Of a DNA stretch of 64,000 bases, positions 51,961 to 61,001 are shown in pieces. The notes beneath the pieces are model-generated. The model had not been told where the DNA came from, ran no database searches, and worked only from the letters and a program-made list of their open reading frames with translations. The stretch comes from Clostridium sp. D33t1_170424_F3 (GTDB lineage: Bacteria > Bacillota > Clostridia > Oscillospirales > Acutalibacteraceae). The first letter of the stretch is position 1; every line of letters starts with the position of its first letter. The stretch is taken from positions 39,619-103,618 of the forward strand of contig NZ_JADPEG010000013.1 of assembly GCF_015667585.1 (NCBI RefSeq), in the 5' to 3' direction. The position numbers were made by a program, and so were the translations under genes.

Positions 51961-52430
51961 TATAATAACCGCACGGCGTTACCAAAATCGGAGATTTTGA
52001 CGCCTGGGCGAACATTGTTCCGTTGTGACGGAGGCTGCGCCTCTTCATGGAATAATAACCGCACGGCGTTACCAAAATCGGAGATTTTGACGCCTGGGCG
52101 AACATTGTTCCGTTGTGACGGAGGCTGCGCCTCTTCATGGAATAATAACCGCACGGCGTTACCAAAATCGGAGATTTTGACGCCTGAGCGAACATTGTTC
52201 CGTTGTGATGGAGGCTGCGCCTCTTCATGGAATAATAACCGCACGGCGTGACCAAAATCAGAGATTTTGACGCCTGAGCGAACATTGTTCCGTTGTGACG
52301 GAGGCTGCGCCTCTTCATGGAATAATAACCGCACGGCGTTACCAAAATCAGAGATTTTGACGCCTGGGCGAACATTGTTCCGTTGTGACGGAGGCTGCGC
52401 CTCTTCATGGAATAATAACCGCACGGCGTA
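51961..52430. repeat. 90-bp tandem repeat array, five full units plus a partial
   Basis: Units begin exactly at 51961, 52051, 52141, 52231, 52321 and (partial) 52411. They differ at only a few positions. Each unit contains CAAAATC-GGA-GATTTTG, a CGCC/GGCG (or GAGCG) element and GAGGC-TGC-GCCTC, all able to form hairpins, and ends in CATGG followed by AATAATAACCGCACGGCG. The first unit instead has TATGTTATAAT, an extended -10 element. Because 90 is a multiple of 3 and the unit lacks stops in several frames, long ORFs appear in the array on both strands; I do not accept them as genes. Confidence 0.9.
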
Positions 52431-52638
52431 ATGAAGAGCAACGCTTCTGGTTACCTGGAAAATCTTACACTATATTTATGATCTGTTACGCAGATTTATC
52501 GTTTCCAATGGCCGGCCCGTTTCCATGCCCATAAACTTATGATGGAGGCTGCGCCTCTTTTATGGTATAATAATATTATCAAAAGCATTGTCGAAACAGA
52601 TGAATGCCAGGATTTCAATTGTACATGGGAGGGATTCC
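52431..52638 (+). promoter_or_regulatory. Promoter region of the UgtP-like operon, with a repeat-derived module
   Basis: At 52541-52573 a sequence close to the repeat junction recurs (GGAGGCTGCGCCTCTT, then TATGGTATAATAAT), giving an extended -10 TGGTATAAT (TATAAT at 52566-52571) about 70 bases before the GTG start at 52639. The -35 region is occupied by the GAGGCTGCGCCTC hairpin. The remaining bases show no gene. Confidence 0.55.
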
Positions 52639-53772
52639 GTGAAAATCCTGATACTTTCCGCCGCGACCGGCGGCGGGCACCTGCGCGCCGCCCGCGCCAT
52701 CCAGTCATATATCCGGGAAAACGACCCGGACAGCACCGTCGAGGTGGTGGACGCGCTCAAGTGTGTCGGCACTCTGCTGGACAAGACCTGCTGCGACGGC
52801 TACCGCTTTCTGGCAACCAAAACGCCCAAAATATTTGGGCAGCTGTACCGCGCAACCAACGAGGAAAGCCCGCTGAACGCGCTGATGACGCACTTCAGTG
52901 GCCTGTTCGGTCTGCGCCTGATCCCCATGCTGCGCGAGCAAAACCCGGACCTTATCCTCTCCACGCATCCGTTCGCCACGGAGATGATCTCCCCTTTAAA
53001 GGAAAAGGGCGTTCTGTCCACCCCATTAATCTGCCTGATGACGGATTACGGCCCGCACCGCGCCTGGATCGCGCCGCGCGTGGACGCTTATGTCGTCAGC
53101 AACGAGGATATGATCCCGGAGATGGTGGAGATGGGCGCGCCGCGGGACAAGATCTATCCCTTTGGCATCCCCGTGGAGGACGTCTTCTTTGACCAGAAGG
53201 ACAAGACCGCCCTGCTGGAGGAAATGCAGCTGGAACCGGGCGTGCCGACCATTCTGTTTATGGCGGGCAGCTTCGGCGTGTCCGGCATCATGCGGATTTA
53301 CCGGGAAATCGACGCCCTGGACCTGCGTTTCCAGATCATTGTGATCACCGGCCGGAATGAAAAGCTCTACGAGGCGTTTCGGGAGGAGCTGGCGCACAGC
53401 GCCCGGCGGGCAAAGCTGATCTTTTTTACCAATGAAGTGGAGAAATATATGCACGCCGCCGACCTGCTGGTGACCAAACCGGGCGGGCTGACCGTCTCCG
53501 AAGCGCTGGCCTGCAATATCCCGCTGGCGGTCTTCGACGCCATCCCCGGGCAGGAGGAGGACAACGCGGACTTCCTGCTCTCTCACAACATGGCTGTGCG
53601 CCTGCATGCCGGAGAACGCTGCGGCACAACGATCCGCACGCTGTTGGAGGACAACCTGCGCCTGGAAAACATGCGGTCTTCCTGCGAGCGCTTCGACAAA
53701 TCACAGTCGGGTGAAAACATCTTCTGGCTGATGCGCAGGCTGACCGAACCCGAAAGGAAGGATGCCCCTTGA
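52639..53772 (+). CDS. UgtP/MGDG-synthase-like glycosyltransferase (copy 1)
   Basis: A 377-residue GT28/GT-B protein related to diacylglycerol glucosyltransferases: KILILSAATGGGHLRAARAI at the start, CDGYRFLATKTPKIFGQLY, MTDYGPHRAWIAPRVDAYVV, and the nucleotide-sugar region TKPGGLTVSEALACNIPLAVFDAIPGQEEDNADFL (quoted in part). It should add sugar to diacylglycerol to make glycolipids, which also anchor lipoteichoic acid. The GTG at 52639 has GGGAGGG 5 bases upstream. It overlaps the next, paralogous gene by 4 bases. Confidence 0.92.
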   Translation: MKILILSAATGGGHLRAARAIQSYIRENDPDSTVEVVDALKCVGTLLDKTCCDGYRFLATKTPKIFGQLYRATNEESPLNALMTHFSGLFGLRLIPMLREQNPDLILSTHPFATEMISPLKEKGVLSTPLICLMTDYGPHRAWIAPRVDAYVVSNEDMIPEMVEMGAPRDKIYPFGIPVEDVFFDQKDKTALLEEMQLEPGVPTILFMAGSFGVSGIMRIYREIDALDLRFQIIVITGRNEKLYEAFREELAHSARRAKLIFFTNEVEKYMHAADLLVTKPGGLTVSEALACNIPLAVFDAIPGQEEDNADFLLSHNMAVRLHAGERCGTTIRTLLEDNLRLENMRSSCERFDKSQSGENIFWLMRRLTEPERKDAP

Positions 53773-54893
53773 AAATTTTACTGCTCTACGCTTCCGCGGG
53801 CGGAGGCCACAAGCGGGCCGCACAGGCGCTGGAAGCGTATTTAAACGCGCACCTGGCGGGCGCGGAGGTCCGTGTGGAGGACGCGCTCAAGTATGCCGGC
53901 AAGCTGGTGGATTCGATCTGCTGCGATGGCTACCGCTTCTCCGCCAAGCACGCGCCGGGCGTTTTCGGCACGCTGTATCGGACCACGAACAAGCCAACCC
54001 GGTTTGCCGCTCTTCTGCCCCGTATCAATGCCCTGCTCAGCAAAAAGCTGCTCGCGCTGCTGGAAGAATTCCAGCCGGACATCGTGCTGGACACCTACCA
54101 CTTCGCGGGACAGATGATCTCCACCCTGAAGGAAAAGGGACTGACCCGGGTGCCACTGGTCAATATTCTGACGGACTACGGCCCGCATATGGCCTGGCTC
54201 GCACCGCACGCGGACGCTTTTGTCGTCGCTTCGGATGAAATGGCGGATCAGTTCGCACAGATGGGCGCACCGCGGGAAAAAATCCATCCCTTCGGCATCC
54301 CCGTCTTTGAAGAATTCTATGCGCAGGACGACAAGAACGCGCTGCTGCGGCAGATGAAGCTGGTTCCCGGGATGCCGACCGTGCTGATTATGGCGGGCAG
54401 CTTCGGCGTCAATCATATTCTGGAGGTTTACCGGGACATTGTGATGCTGGGCACCGACTTCCAGATCATCGTTATCACCGGGAAAAACGAAAAGCTGTAC
54501 AAGGCGTTTCAAAAGGAAATCGACACGAGTCCCAAACGGACTGAGTTAGTCGCCTTTACCAGCGAAGTACACAAATATATGCACGCCTCCGACCTGCTCA
54601 TTACAAAACCGGGCGGGCTGACCGTCTCCGAAGCGTTGGCCAGCGGCCTGCCGATGGCAGTGTTCGACGCGATCCCCGGGCAGGAGGAGGACAACGCAGA
54701 TTTTCTGCAGCGGCACAACATGGGCGTGCGGCTCAAAAGCGGCGCAAGCTGTACCTTTGCCATCCGTTCCCTCCTGCAGGACCCGCGCCGGCTGGAGGAA
54801 ATGCGGGACGCCTGCCGCGCCTTTGACAAATCGGACGGCAATCAAAAAATCCTGTCGCTCATTTTGGAGCTGACAGACGGGAAAAAGGAGTAA
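53769..54893 (+). CDS. UgtP/MGDG-synthase-like glycosyltransferase (copy 2)
   Basis: A 374-residue tandem paralogue of the previous protein, sharing KILLLYASAGGGHKRAAQAL, CDGYRFSAKHAPGVFGTLY, LTDYGPHMAWLAPHADAFVV and the C-terminal TKPGGLTVSEALASGLPMAVF. The TTG start at 53769 has AAGGAAGGA about 8 bases upstream and lies inside the end of copy 1. The two may add successive sugars or use different donors. The following 65-residue gene begins 4 bases after its stop. Confidence 0.92.
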   Translation: MKILLLYASAGGGHKRAAQALEAYLNAHLAGAEVRVEDALKYAGKLVDSICCDGYRFSAKHAPGVFGTLYRTTNKPTRFAALLPRINALLSKKLLALLEEFQPDIVLDTYHFAGQMISTLKEKGLTRVPLVNILTDYGPHMAWLAPHADAFVVASDEMADQFAQMGAPREKIHPFGIPVFEEFYAQDDKNALLRQMKLVPGMPTVLIMAGSFGVNHILEVYRDIVMLGTDFQIIVITGKNEKLYKAFQKEIDTSPKRTELVAFTSEVHKYMHASDLLITKPGGLTVSEALASGLPMAVFDAIPGQEEDNADFLQRHNMGVRLKSGASCTFAIRSLLQDPRRLEEMRDACRAFDKSDGNQKILSLILELTDGKKE

Positions 54894-54896
54894 CAA

Positions 54897-55094
54897 ATGA
54901 AACTGCCAGATATTAAAATCAATCTGACCGGGTACGGCGTCATGGGCGTCATTGTGCTGGTTTTGCTGGTTCTTGACATTAAAGACGTCAACGCACCGGG
55001 CATCGGCCTGGACGTAGTGTTATTGGGCTTCATCATCTATATGATTTATAAGACCGTTAACAAAAAGCCGGGGAAAGACAACTCCGGCAAATAG
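54897..55094 (+). CDS. Small membrane protein in the glycolipid operon
   Basis: A 65-residue protein with two hydrophobic segments (GVMGVIVLVLLVLDI and GLDVVLLGFIIYMIY) and a basic tail (KTVNKKPGKDNSGK). AAGGAG lies in the end of the preceding gene, and only 3 bases separate the two, so it is co-translated with the glycosyltransferases. It could help anchor them; no family recognised. Confidence 0.68.
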   Translation: MKLPDIKINLTGYGVMGVIVLVLLVLDIKDVNAPGIGLDVVLLGFIIYMIYKTVNKKPGKDNSGK

Positions 55095-55096
55095 TC

Positions 55097-55135
55097 AAAA
55101 ACACGCAGGAACCAGCTGTTCCTGCGTGTTTTTTA
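55097..55135. terminator. Bidirectional terminator of the UgtP-like operon and the racemase gene
   Basis: ACACGCAGGAAC (55101-55112) and GTTCCTGCGTGT (55118-55129) form a perfect 12-bp stem with A and T tails, between convergent genes. Confidence 0.88.
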
Positions 55136-55825
55136 ATCTTGTATGGCCATACGCGCGGCGCTTTCCGCGTGGATCCGCGTTGTATCGAACAACGGGACTT
55201 TCGTATCCTCCTGCCGTATCAGCAGCCCGATCTCCGTGCAGCCCAGGATGACGCCCTGCGCGCCCTGTTCCGCCAGCCCGGCAATGATGCGCAGGAATTC
55301 CTGCCTGGATGCTTCCCGCAGTTTACCGAGGCACAGCTCCTGAAAGATTACGTCGTTGACGTATTTCCGATCCGTTTCGTCCGGAATCAGGACTTCGATG
55401 TTCTGTTCGGCAAGCTTCGCCTTATAAAACGCCTGTTCCATGGTATATTGAGTACCCAGCAGACCCACGCGGCGGACATTCTGGCGCAAAAGCGCCTGTG
55501 CCGTGACCTCCGCGATGTGCAGGAGCGGGATTTTGACTCCCGCGGCTACCTGGTCCGCCACCTTATGCATGGTGTTGGTGCAGATCAACACAAGGTCCGC
55601 GCCCGCACGCTCCAGCCGCTGTGCCGCGTCAGTCAGTATCCGCGCGCTTTTATCCCAGTCTCCGCTGGACTGGCAGGCCTCTATTTCCGCAAAGTCGACG
55701 CTGTACAACAGGCATTTTGCGGAGTGCAGCCCGCCCAGGGTCTCCTTGACAACGGTATTGATGATTTGGTAGTACCCAACGGTACTCTCCCAGCTCATTC
55801 CGCCGATCAGCCCGATGGTCTTCAT
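55133..55825 (-). CDS. Aspartate/glutamate racemase-family protein
   Basis: A 230-residue pseudosymmetric racemase: start [20 protein letters not shown], first catalytic cysteine in [12 protein letters not shown], second in [11 protein letters not shown]. It matches the aspartate racemase/YgeA subgroup, which interconverts amino acid enantiomers without cofactor. GGAGGATGTCCA precedes the ATG. The next gene upstream ends 4 bases inside it, so it is likely co-transcribed with the GNAT gene and possibly fur. The actual substrate is uncertain. Confidence 0.88.
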   Translation of the reverse strand: MKTIGLIGGMSWESTVGYYQIINTVVKETLGGLHSAKCLLYSVDFAEIEACQSSGDWDKSARILTDAAQRLERAGADLVLICTNTMHKVADQVAAGVKIPLLHIAEVTAQALLRQNVRRVGLLGTQYTMEQAFYKAKLAEQNIEVLIPDETDRKYVNDVIFQELCLGKLREASRQEFLRIIAGLAEQGAQGVILGCTEIGLLIRQEDTKVPLFDTTRIHAESAARMAIQD

Positions 55826-56337
55826 TGGACATCCTCCTTCAGCAGCGCGTATAAGCAGGAATCCTGTATCACGCCGTTTTTATATACGCTTTTTCGCAGC
55901 GTGCCTTCCAGCGCAAAGCCCGCCTTTTCCAGCACCCGGCGTGACCCCCTGTTAAAAGCGAACGGTTCCGCGTGAATCCGCACAATATCGAACCGCACGA
56001 ACGCCTCTTCGCAGATTTGCCAGACGGCGGCGCTCATGATTCCCTTCTTCCAGAACGGCTCCGCCAGCCAGTACCCGAGTTCGGCGGACCTGCGGTACAC
56101 GTCTGTGCCAAGGAACACGCCGACGCTGCCGGCCGCTTCCCCATTTATAACAATGGCACGGGTCAATTGACGTGCGGAATCCTCATTTACACAGCTCTCG
56201 ACGTACGCTTCCGCATCCTCATGGGTGTACGGATAGGGGAACGCATCCCGCAGGTTTGCCGCAATTCTCGGGTTATTGGCGTACCGGGCCACGCTGTCCG
56301 CATCTCCGGGCTTCCACGCTCTCAGTTCAAACTCCAT
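55822..56337 (-). CDS. GNAT acetyltransferase, RimJ/RimL-like
   Basis: A 171-residue GNAT protein with the RimJ/RimL pattern: start [55 protein letters not shown] and [20 protein letters not shown]. The ATG at 56337 has GGGAGGAGATACCC before it. Its 3' end overlaps the racemase start and its 5' end overlaps the fur stop by about 11 bases, indicating an operon fur-GNAT-racemase. Possible acceptors are small molecules or protein N-termini. Confidence 0.88.
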   Translation of the reverse strand: MEFELRAWKPGDADSVARYANNPRIAANLRDAFPYPYTHEDAEAYVESCVNEDSARQLTRAIVINGEAAGSVGVFLGTDVYRRSAELGYWLAEPFWKKGIMSAAVWQICEEAFVRFDIVRIHAEPFAFNRGSRRVLEKAGFALEGTLRKSVYKNGVIQDSCLYALLKEDVQ

Positions 56338-56740
56338 GGGTATCTCCTCCCTTTTTCTCCGTCCCGTGCGCACACCGCGGACATTTTCCATAGATGGTCA
56401 GGGTATGACTCTCAATGGAATAGCCAGTTTCCCGCGCGATTTCCTGTTCCATGCCGGAAAGCGGGCAATCGCAGAGCTTGATTTTTGCATTGCAGCCGGT
56501 ACACACCAGATAATGGCCGTGATGCGCCCGCGCAAAGGAGTACCGCACGACGCCGTCTCCGAAAACGTCCTTGTCCACCAGAGACGCCGCGGCGAATCGT
56601 TCCAGATTTCGGTAGATGGTGGACAAAGCCAGGGTGGGAAACGCCGCTTTCATCTTTGCGAAAAGCTCTTCCGCGCTCATCGGCTCGGTGGAGTGTTGGA
56701 GGATGTGAAGCAGGGCTTCACGCTGTTTGGTATTTTTCAT
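56327..56740 (-). CDS. Fur-family metal/peroxide-responsive regulator
   Basis: A 137-residue protein with a winged helix (KQREALLHILQHSTEPMSAE, TLALSTIYRNLERFA) and a metal domain (SFARAHHGHYLVCTGCNAKI, then CPRCAHG), giving two CxxC zinc pairs and the HHxH sensing site. It could be Fur, PerR or Zur; the sequence alone does not decide. The ATG at 56740 has AAAGGAG 11 bases upstream. It heads the three-gene unit. Confidence 0.9.
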   Translation of the reverse strand: MKNTKQREALLHILQHSTEPMSAEELFAKMKAAFPTLALSTIYRNLERFAAASLVDKDVFGDGVVRYSFARAHHGHYLVCTGCNAKIKLCDCPLSGMEQEIARETGYSIESHTLTIYGKCPRCAHGTEKKGGDTHGV

Positions 56741-57086
56741 AGCAGCGGCGGCTCCTTTCTGGGCCTGCGGACCTGCGGTCGGCACGGCCCGCTCTCTCCT
56801 GTTTCCGAAATCGGTTCCGCGCAGTTGCGGGACGGACGGGACCTGCTCCCGGGACCTGTGTTACCTGGCAAGCAACAAAAAGAAATATTTATCTTACAAA
56901 TACAATGAGATTCTTCGTTTTTGAAACACATAAGGAACCATTTTCCATGGTTTAGAAATCAGGAAAAAGTGAACTTTATTATAGATACACTTTCGATGTA
57001 TTTCATATACATCAAGAAAACCGTCAGATTTTCAGCCTTTGAACAGAACAAAAATCCTTTTCCGCCGGATCAGCCAGGAGGTATAC

Positions 57087-57127
57087 AAAAAATAGCCGCC
57101 CAGCTCCTACACTAGCGGCTATTTTTA
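57087..57127. terminator. Two-way terminator hairpin
   Basis: AAAAATAGCCGC (57088-57099) and GCGGCTATTTTT (57115-57126) form a perfect 12-bp stem. No gene ends just before it on the plus strand, so a small transcript may end here. Confidence 0.65.
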
Positions 57128-57269
57128 AGTCGTTTTGGGGCAACCGTTTACCGGCAGCGCCTTACATTTGCATTATAGCCTTCTTTTTTTCGGTTGTCAA
57201 TCCACAGCGTTGGGTGCGGAGTAACCGCATTTCCTTTAAAAAGCTGCCGTACCGAACGCAACGCGCGCG

Positions 57270-57298
57270 TTGCCCTTGGCGGCGCGATGGTGTATAAT
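57270..57298 (+). promoter_or_regulatory. Promoter of the nifS-thiI-cinA operon
   Basis: TTGCCC (57270-57275), a 17-bp spacer and a perfect TATAAT (57293-57298), about 40 bases before the TTG start. Confidence 0.75.
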
Positions 57299-57338
57299 AA
57301 AGATTATTTTATGAAAGAGCATCGGGAGGTCTTTACTT

Positions 57339-58478
57339 TTGCAGGAACATTATTTGGACAACTCCTCCACCACGCGCGTCTGTGAAGAAGCCGCGGCAAA
57401 GGTGATGGAGCTTATGACGGAACACTACGGCAATCCCTCCTCTCTGCACACGCTGGGCTTTCAGGCCGAGCAGGCGCTTACCGCCGCGCGGCGCAGCGTG
57501 GCGGCGGCGCTGGGCGCCAAAGAGGAAGAGATCATCTTTACCTCCGGCGGCACGGAGAGCAACAACCTTGCCCTGCTCGGCGCAGCGTACGCACGCCGCC
57601 GTTCCGGCGGCCACATTGTGACCACGGCGATTGAGCATCCCTCCGTGGGGAATACGGTCCGCCAGCTGGAAAAAGAGGGGTTTTCCGTCACCTGGCTGCA
57701 GCCCGACAGCTGGGGTCACATTTCTCCGGAACAGATACGGGAGGCCATTCAGCCCGATACCATTCTGGTCAGCATGATGGCGGTGAACAATGAGGTCGGC
57801 AGCATTCTTCCCATCGAGGCCGCCGCACAGGCCATCGCCGCCAAAAAAGCCCCCGCCCTGCTCCATGTGGACGCCGTGCAGGCGTTCGGCAAGCTGGACC
57901 TGAAGCCGGGCCGCATGAAAATCGACCTGATGAGCGTCAGCGCGCACAAAGTCCATGGCCCGAAGGGCGTCGGGGCGCTGTATCTGCGCAAAGGCGTGCG
58001 CATTGTTCCGCATTCATTCGGCGGCTCACACGAAAACGGGCTGCGCGCCGGTACGGAAGCCGTGCCGTGCATCGGCGGATTCGGCAGAGCGGTGGACGCG
58101 CTGCCGCCGGTCAGTGCCGCGCAGGAACACATGGCCGCGCTTTGCCGCGCCTGCCGGGAACGGCTTCTGGAACTGCCTGGCGTCATTCTGAACTCTCCCG
58201 AGGACGCGCTCCCCTGCATCGTCAACTTCAGCGCGGGAAATGTCCGCGCGGAAACCATGCTGCACTTTCTGGCTTCCAGGGGCGTGTATGTCTCATCCGG
58301 CTCCGCGTGCTCCAAAGGAAAGAAAAGCCCGGTGCTGGAAGCAATGAACCTGCCGAAGGCGCGCATTGATTCCGCCCTGCGGGTCAGCTTCTCCCGTTTT
58401 AACACCATGGACGACGTCGATGCTTTGATCGGCGCGCTGCGGGAGGGACTCTCCACCCTTGCCGTCCGTCCGCTCTGA
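57339..58478 (+). CDS. nifS: Cysteine desulfurase (NifS/IscS family)
   Basis: A PLP enzyme that releases sulfur from cysteine. The 379 residues begin EHYLDNSSTTRVCEEAA and contain TSGGTESNNLALLG, the PLP lysine in VSAHKVHGPKGVGALYL, and the catalytic cysteine loop VSSGSACSKGKKSPVLEA. The TTG start has GGGAGG upstream. It is directly followed by thiI, the same arrangement as the dedicated desulfurase NifZ of Bacillus, so it most likely supplies sulfur for 4-thiouridine in tRNA. A general Fe-S role is possible. Confidence 0.93.
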   Translation: MQEHYLDNSSTTRVCEEAAAKVMELMTEHYGNPSSLHTLGFQAEQALTAARRSVAAALGAKEEEIIFTSGGTESNNLALLGAAYARRRSGGHIVTTAIEHPSVGNTVRQLEKEGFSVTWLQPDSWGHISPEQIREAIQPDTILVSMMAVNNEVGSILPIEAAAQAIAAKKAPALLHVDAVQAFGKLDLKPGRMKIDLMSVSAHKVHGPKGVGALYLRKGVRIVPHSFGGSHENGLRAGTEAVPCIGGFGRAVDALPPVSAAQEHMAALCRACRERLLELPGVILNSPEDALPCIVNFSAGNVRAETMLHFLASRGVYVSSGSACSKGKKSPVLEAMNLPKARIDSALRVSFSRFNTMDDVDALIGALREGLSTLAVRPL

Positions 58479-58503
58479 TTACAGGAAAGATAAGGGAAAT
58501 GAT

Positions 58504-59682
58504 ATGCAAGAGATTATTTTGATTAAATTGGGTGAAATTGTATTGAAGGGACTCAACCGGCAGAGTTTTTCCGCCGCGTTGATCCGCAATATGCGCCGCC
58601 GGCTGAACCATCTGGGCCGGTTCCAGATCCGGGAGGCGCAGTCCACCATCTATGTGGAGCCGCTGGACGACTCCATTGACCTGGAGGAAGCCGCGGAGCT
58701 GGTCTCCAAGGTGTTCGGCGTGATCGCCTTTTCGCGCGCCTGCGTTGCGGAAAAAGAGATGCCAAAAATTCTGGAGGCCACGGCGGACTACCTGCGCGGC
58801 CAGCTGAGCAGCATCTCCTCTTTTAAAGTGGAAAGCAAGCGCTCCGACAAGCGCTTCCCGCTGAAATCGCCGGAAATTTCCGCGCAGGTGGGCGAATACC
58901 TGCTGGAGCAGTTCCCGAACCTGCACGTCGACGTTCACGAGCCGGACCTGATTGTCCGCGTGGAAATACGCGACTTCGGCGCGTACATTCACGGCCAGCC
59001 GCTGCCCGGCGCAGGCGGCATTCCGGTCGGCACCGGCGGCCGCGCCGCCATCCTGATCAGCGGCGGCATCGACAGCCCGGTTGCGGCATGGCAGATGGCC
59101 AAACGCGGCCTGGAACTGACCGCCGTGCACTTTGCCAGCCCGCCCTACACCAGCGAGCGCGCGGAGCAGAAGGTGGTGGAGCTGCTGGAAAAGGTCAGCC
59201 AATATGCTGGACGCATGTTCATGTTTACCGTCCCGTTCGCCAAAATTCAGGAAGAGATTATGGCAAAATGCCCGGAGGAATATTTTACGATCATCATGCG
59301 CCGCTTTATGGTGCGCGCGGCGGAGCGCATCGCCCGCCGGGAGGAATGCGAGGCGCTGATCACCGGCGAGAGCCTGGGACAGGTGGCCAGCCAGACGCTG
59401 CCCGCCATTGTCTGCACGGACGCGGCGGCCACGATGCCGGTCTTCCGGCCGCTGATCGGCTCCGATAAGAGCGAGATCGTCGCCACCGCGCGAAAAATCG
59501 ACACCTTTGACCTGTCCATCCAGCCCTACGAGGACTGCTGCACCGTCTTCACACCCAAGCATCCGAATACCCGCCCGGACCTGCAAAAGGTACTGGAGGC
59601 GGAAGCGGCGCTGGACTGCGAGGCGCTGCTCGACGACTGCATCGCCCGCACGACGGTGCGCAAAATTACGCCATATCATTGA
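58504..59682 (+). CDS. thiI: tRNA 4-thiouridine synthase ThiI (short form)
   Basis: The 392 residues contain an N-terminal ferredoxin-like/THUMP region (ILIKLGEIVLKGLNRQSF to HVDVHEPDLIVRVEI) and the PP-loop domain AAILISGGIDSPVAAWQMAK. It ends near residue 392, so the C-terminal rhodanese domain of the E. coli enzyme is absent; the short form takes sulfur directly from its partner desulfurase. The ATG at 58504 is preferred over the longer frame from 58459. It lies 25 bp after nifS and 16 bp before cinA. Confidence 0.94.
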   Translation: MQEIILIKLGEIVLKGLNRQSFSAALIRNMRRRLNHLGRFQIREAQSTIYVEPLDDSIDLEEAAELVSKVFGVIAFSRACVAEKEMPKILEATADYLRGQLSSISSFKVESKRSDKRFPLKSPEISAQVGEYLLEQFPNLHVDVHEPDLIVRVEIRDFGAYIHGQPLPGAGGIPVGTGGRAAILISGGIDSPVAAWQMAKRGLELTAVHFASPPYTSERAEQKVVELLEKVSQYAGRMFMFTVPFAKIQEEIMAKCPEEYFTIIMRRFMVRAAERIARREECEALITGESLGQVASQTLPAIVCTDAAATMPVFRPLIGSDKSEIVATARKIDTFDLSIQPYEDCCTVFTPKHPNTRPDLQKVLEAEAALDCEALLDDCIARTTVRKITPYH

Positions 59683-59698
59683 TTGGGGGCATTTTTCT

Positions 59699-60946
59699 AT
59701 GCACGCGGAAATCATCTCTGTTGGAACGGAGCTGCTGCTCGGACACACGATCAACACCGACACCACCTTTGTGGCGCGGGAGCTGTCCACGCTGGGCGTC
59801 GACCTGCTGTACGCCTGCACGGTTGGAGACAACCCGGAGCGTTTGCGCGCCGCGTTACAGGACGCGCTTTCCCGGAGCGAAATCGTCATCACCACGGGAG
59901 GGCTCGGGCCGACGGGCGACGACCTGACCAAGGAAACCATCGCCGAGGTGGCGGGGGTTCCGCTCGTCCTGCACGAGGAAAGCCGGCAGCGCATCGAAAC
60001 CTACTTTAAACACCGTTACTGCGGGGAAAACCAGTACAAACAGGCCTATCTGCCGCAGGGCTGCACCGTTTTCCAGAACGACTGCGGCACCGCGCCCGGC
60101 TGCGGCGTTAAAAACGCGGACGGCAAAATCCTGATTATGCTGCCCGGCCCGCCTTCGGAGTTGGTTCCCATGCTGCAAAACCACGTTATGCCCTATCTGG
60201 CGGAGCTGTCCAACGCGGTGCTGGTCTCCCGCATGATCCGGGTATTCGGCATCGGCGAGGGCGCGGCGGAGGAAAAGATCGCGGATCTGACCACCGGCTC
60301 CAACCCGACCGTCGCCACCTATGCCAAGGAAAACGAAATGTTTGTCCGCGTGACCGCCAAGGCTTCCAGCAAAGAGGAGGCCGCCGCGCTCTGCGAGCCG
60401 CTGGTGCGGGAGGTCTGCGCGCGTCTGGGCGATTCCGTCTACGGTGTCGACGTGGAGAGTCTCGAAGAGGTGGTCGTCCGCCTGCTGGCGGAAAAGGGCC
60501 TGCACCTGGCCACGGCGGAGTCCTGCACCGGCGGTCTGGTGGCAAAGCGTTTGACAGATATTTCCGGCGCGTCGGAGGTCTTCTCCATGGGTGCGGTCAC
60601 CTACTCCAACGAGATCAAAAGCCTGCTGCTCGGCGTGCCGGAGAACCTGTTCCCCGCCTACGGCGCGGTCAGCGAGCCCGTCGCGCGCGCGATGGCGGAG
60701 GGCGTACAGAAGAAATCCGGCAGTGAATTGGGATTGGGCATCACCGGCCTAGCGGGGCCGAACGGCGGCACACCGGAAAAGCCGGTGGGACTGGTACACA
60801 TGGCGCTGAGCGACGGGAAACAGACCTGGGCGTTCCGCATGCCGCCCGTCGGCCAGGTGAAAAGCCGCGAATGGGTGCGTGACCGCGCCGCCAATTACGC
60901 GTTGGACATGGTGCGCCGCTATCTCTGCGGCCTGCCCATCGAATAG
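59699..60946 (+). CDS. cinA: CinA-family nicotinamide-nucleotide amidase
   Basis: A 415-residue protein with an N-terminal MoaB-like domain (AEIISVGTELLLGHTINTDT, ITTGGLGPTGDDLTKE) and a C-terminal amidase domain (LATAESCTGGLVAKRLTDI, GAVTYSNEIKSLLLGV, GLGITGLAGPNGGTPEKPVG). Related proteins hydrolyse NMN to NaMN and ADP-ribose pyrophosphate-type compounds. GGGGG lies 9 bases before the ATG at 59699. It is third in the nifS-thiI-cinA operon, with a 55-bp gap to the next gene. Confidence 0.95.
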   Translation: MHAEIISVGTELLLGHTINTDTTFVARELSTLGVDLLYACTVGDNPERLRAALQDALSRSEIVITTGGLGPTGDDLTKETIAEVAGVPLVLHEESRQRIETYFKHRYCGENQYKQAYLPQGCTVFQNDCGTAPGCGVKNADGKILIMLPGPPSELVPMLQNHVMPYLAELSNAVLVSRMIRVFGIGEGAAEEKIADLTTGSNPTVATYAKENEMFVRVTAKASSKEEAAALCEPLVREVCARLGDSVYGVDVESLEEVVVRLLAEKGLHLATAESCTGGLVAKRLTDISGASEVFSMGAVTYSNEIKSLLLGVPENLFPAYGAVSEPVARAMAEGVQKKSGSELGLGITGLAGPNGGTPEKPVGLVHMALSDGKQTWAFRMPPVGQVKSREWVRDRAANYALDMVRRYLCGLPIE

Positions 60947-61001
60947 ATCATATTTTTAAAACCTCTTTGGTTTGATTTTTCCGCGAGGGAGGGAATGACT
61001 G

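Larger units (their letters stand above)
56741..57338. other. Intergenic region between fur and nifS
   Basis: About 600 bases. The left half is AT-rich and could hold the fur promoter; I find no clear Fur or PerR box. It contains the terminator at 57087-57127 and the nifS promoter. No convincing gene. Confidence 0.5.

Noticed and set aside
51961..52430. The 90-bp repeats as a CRISPR array
   Set aside because: There are no unique spacers; the whole 90-bp unit is repeated, and no cas genes are nearby.
51875..52441. Minus-strand ORFs with a 30-residue repeat through the 90-bp array
   Set aside because: The unit length is a multiple of three and lacks stops in several frames on both strands, so open frames arise automatically. 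No ribosome binding site or domain is present.
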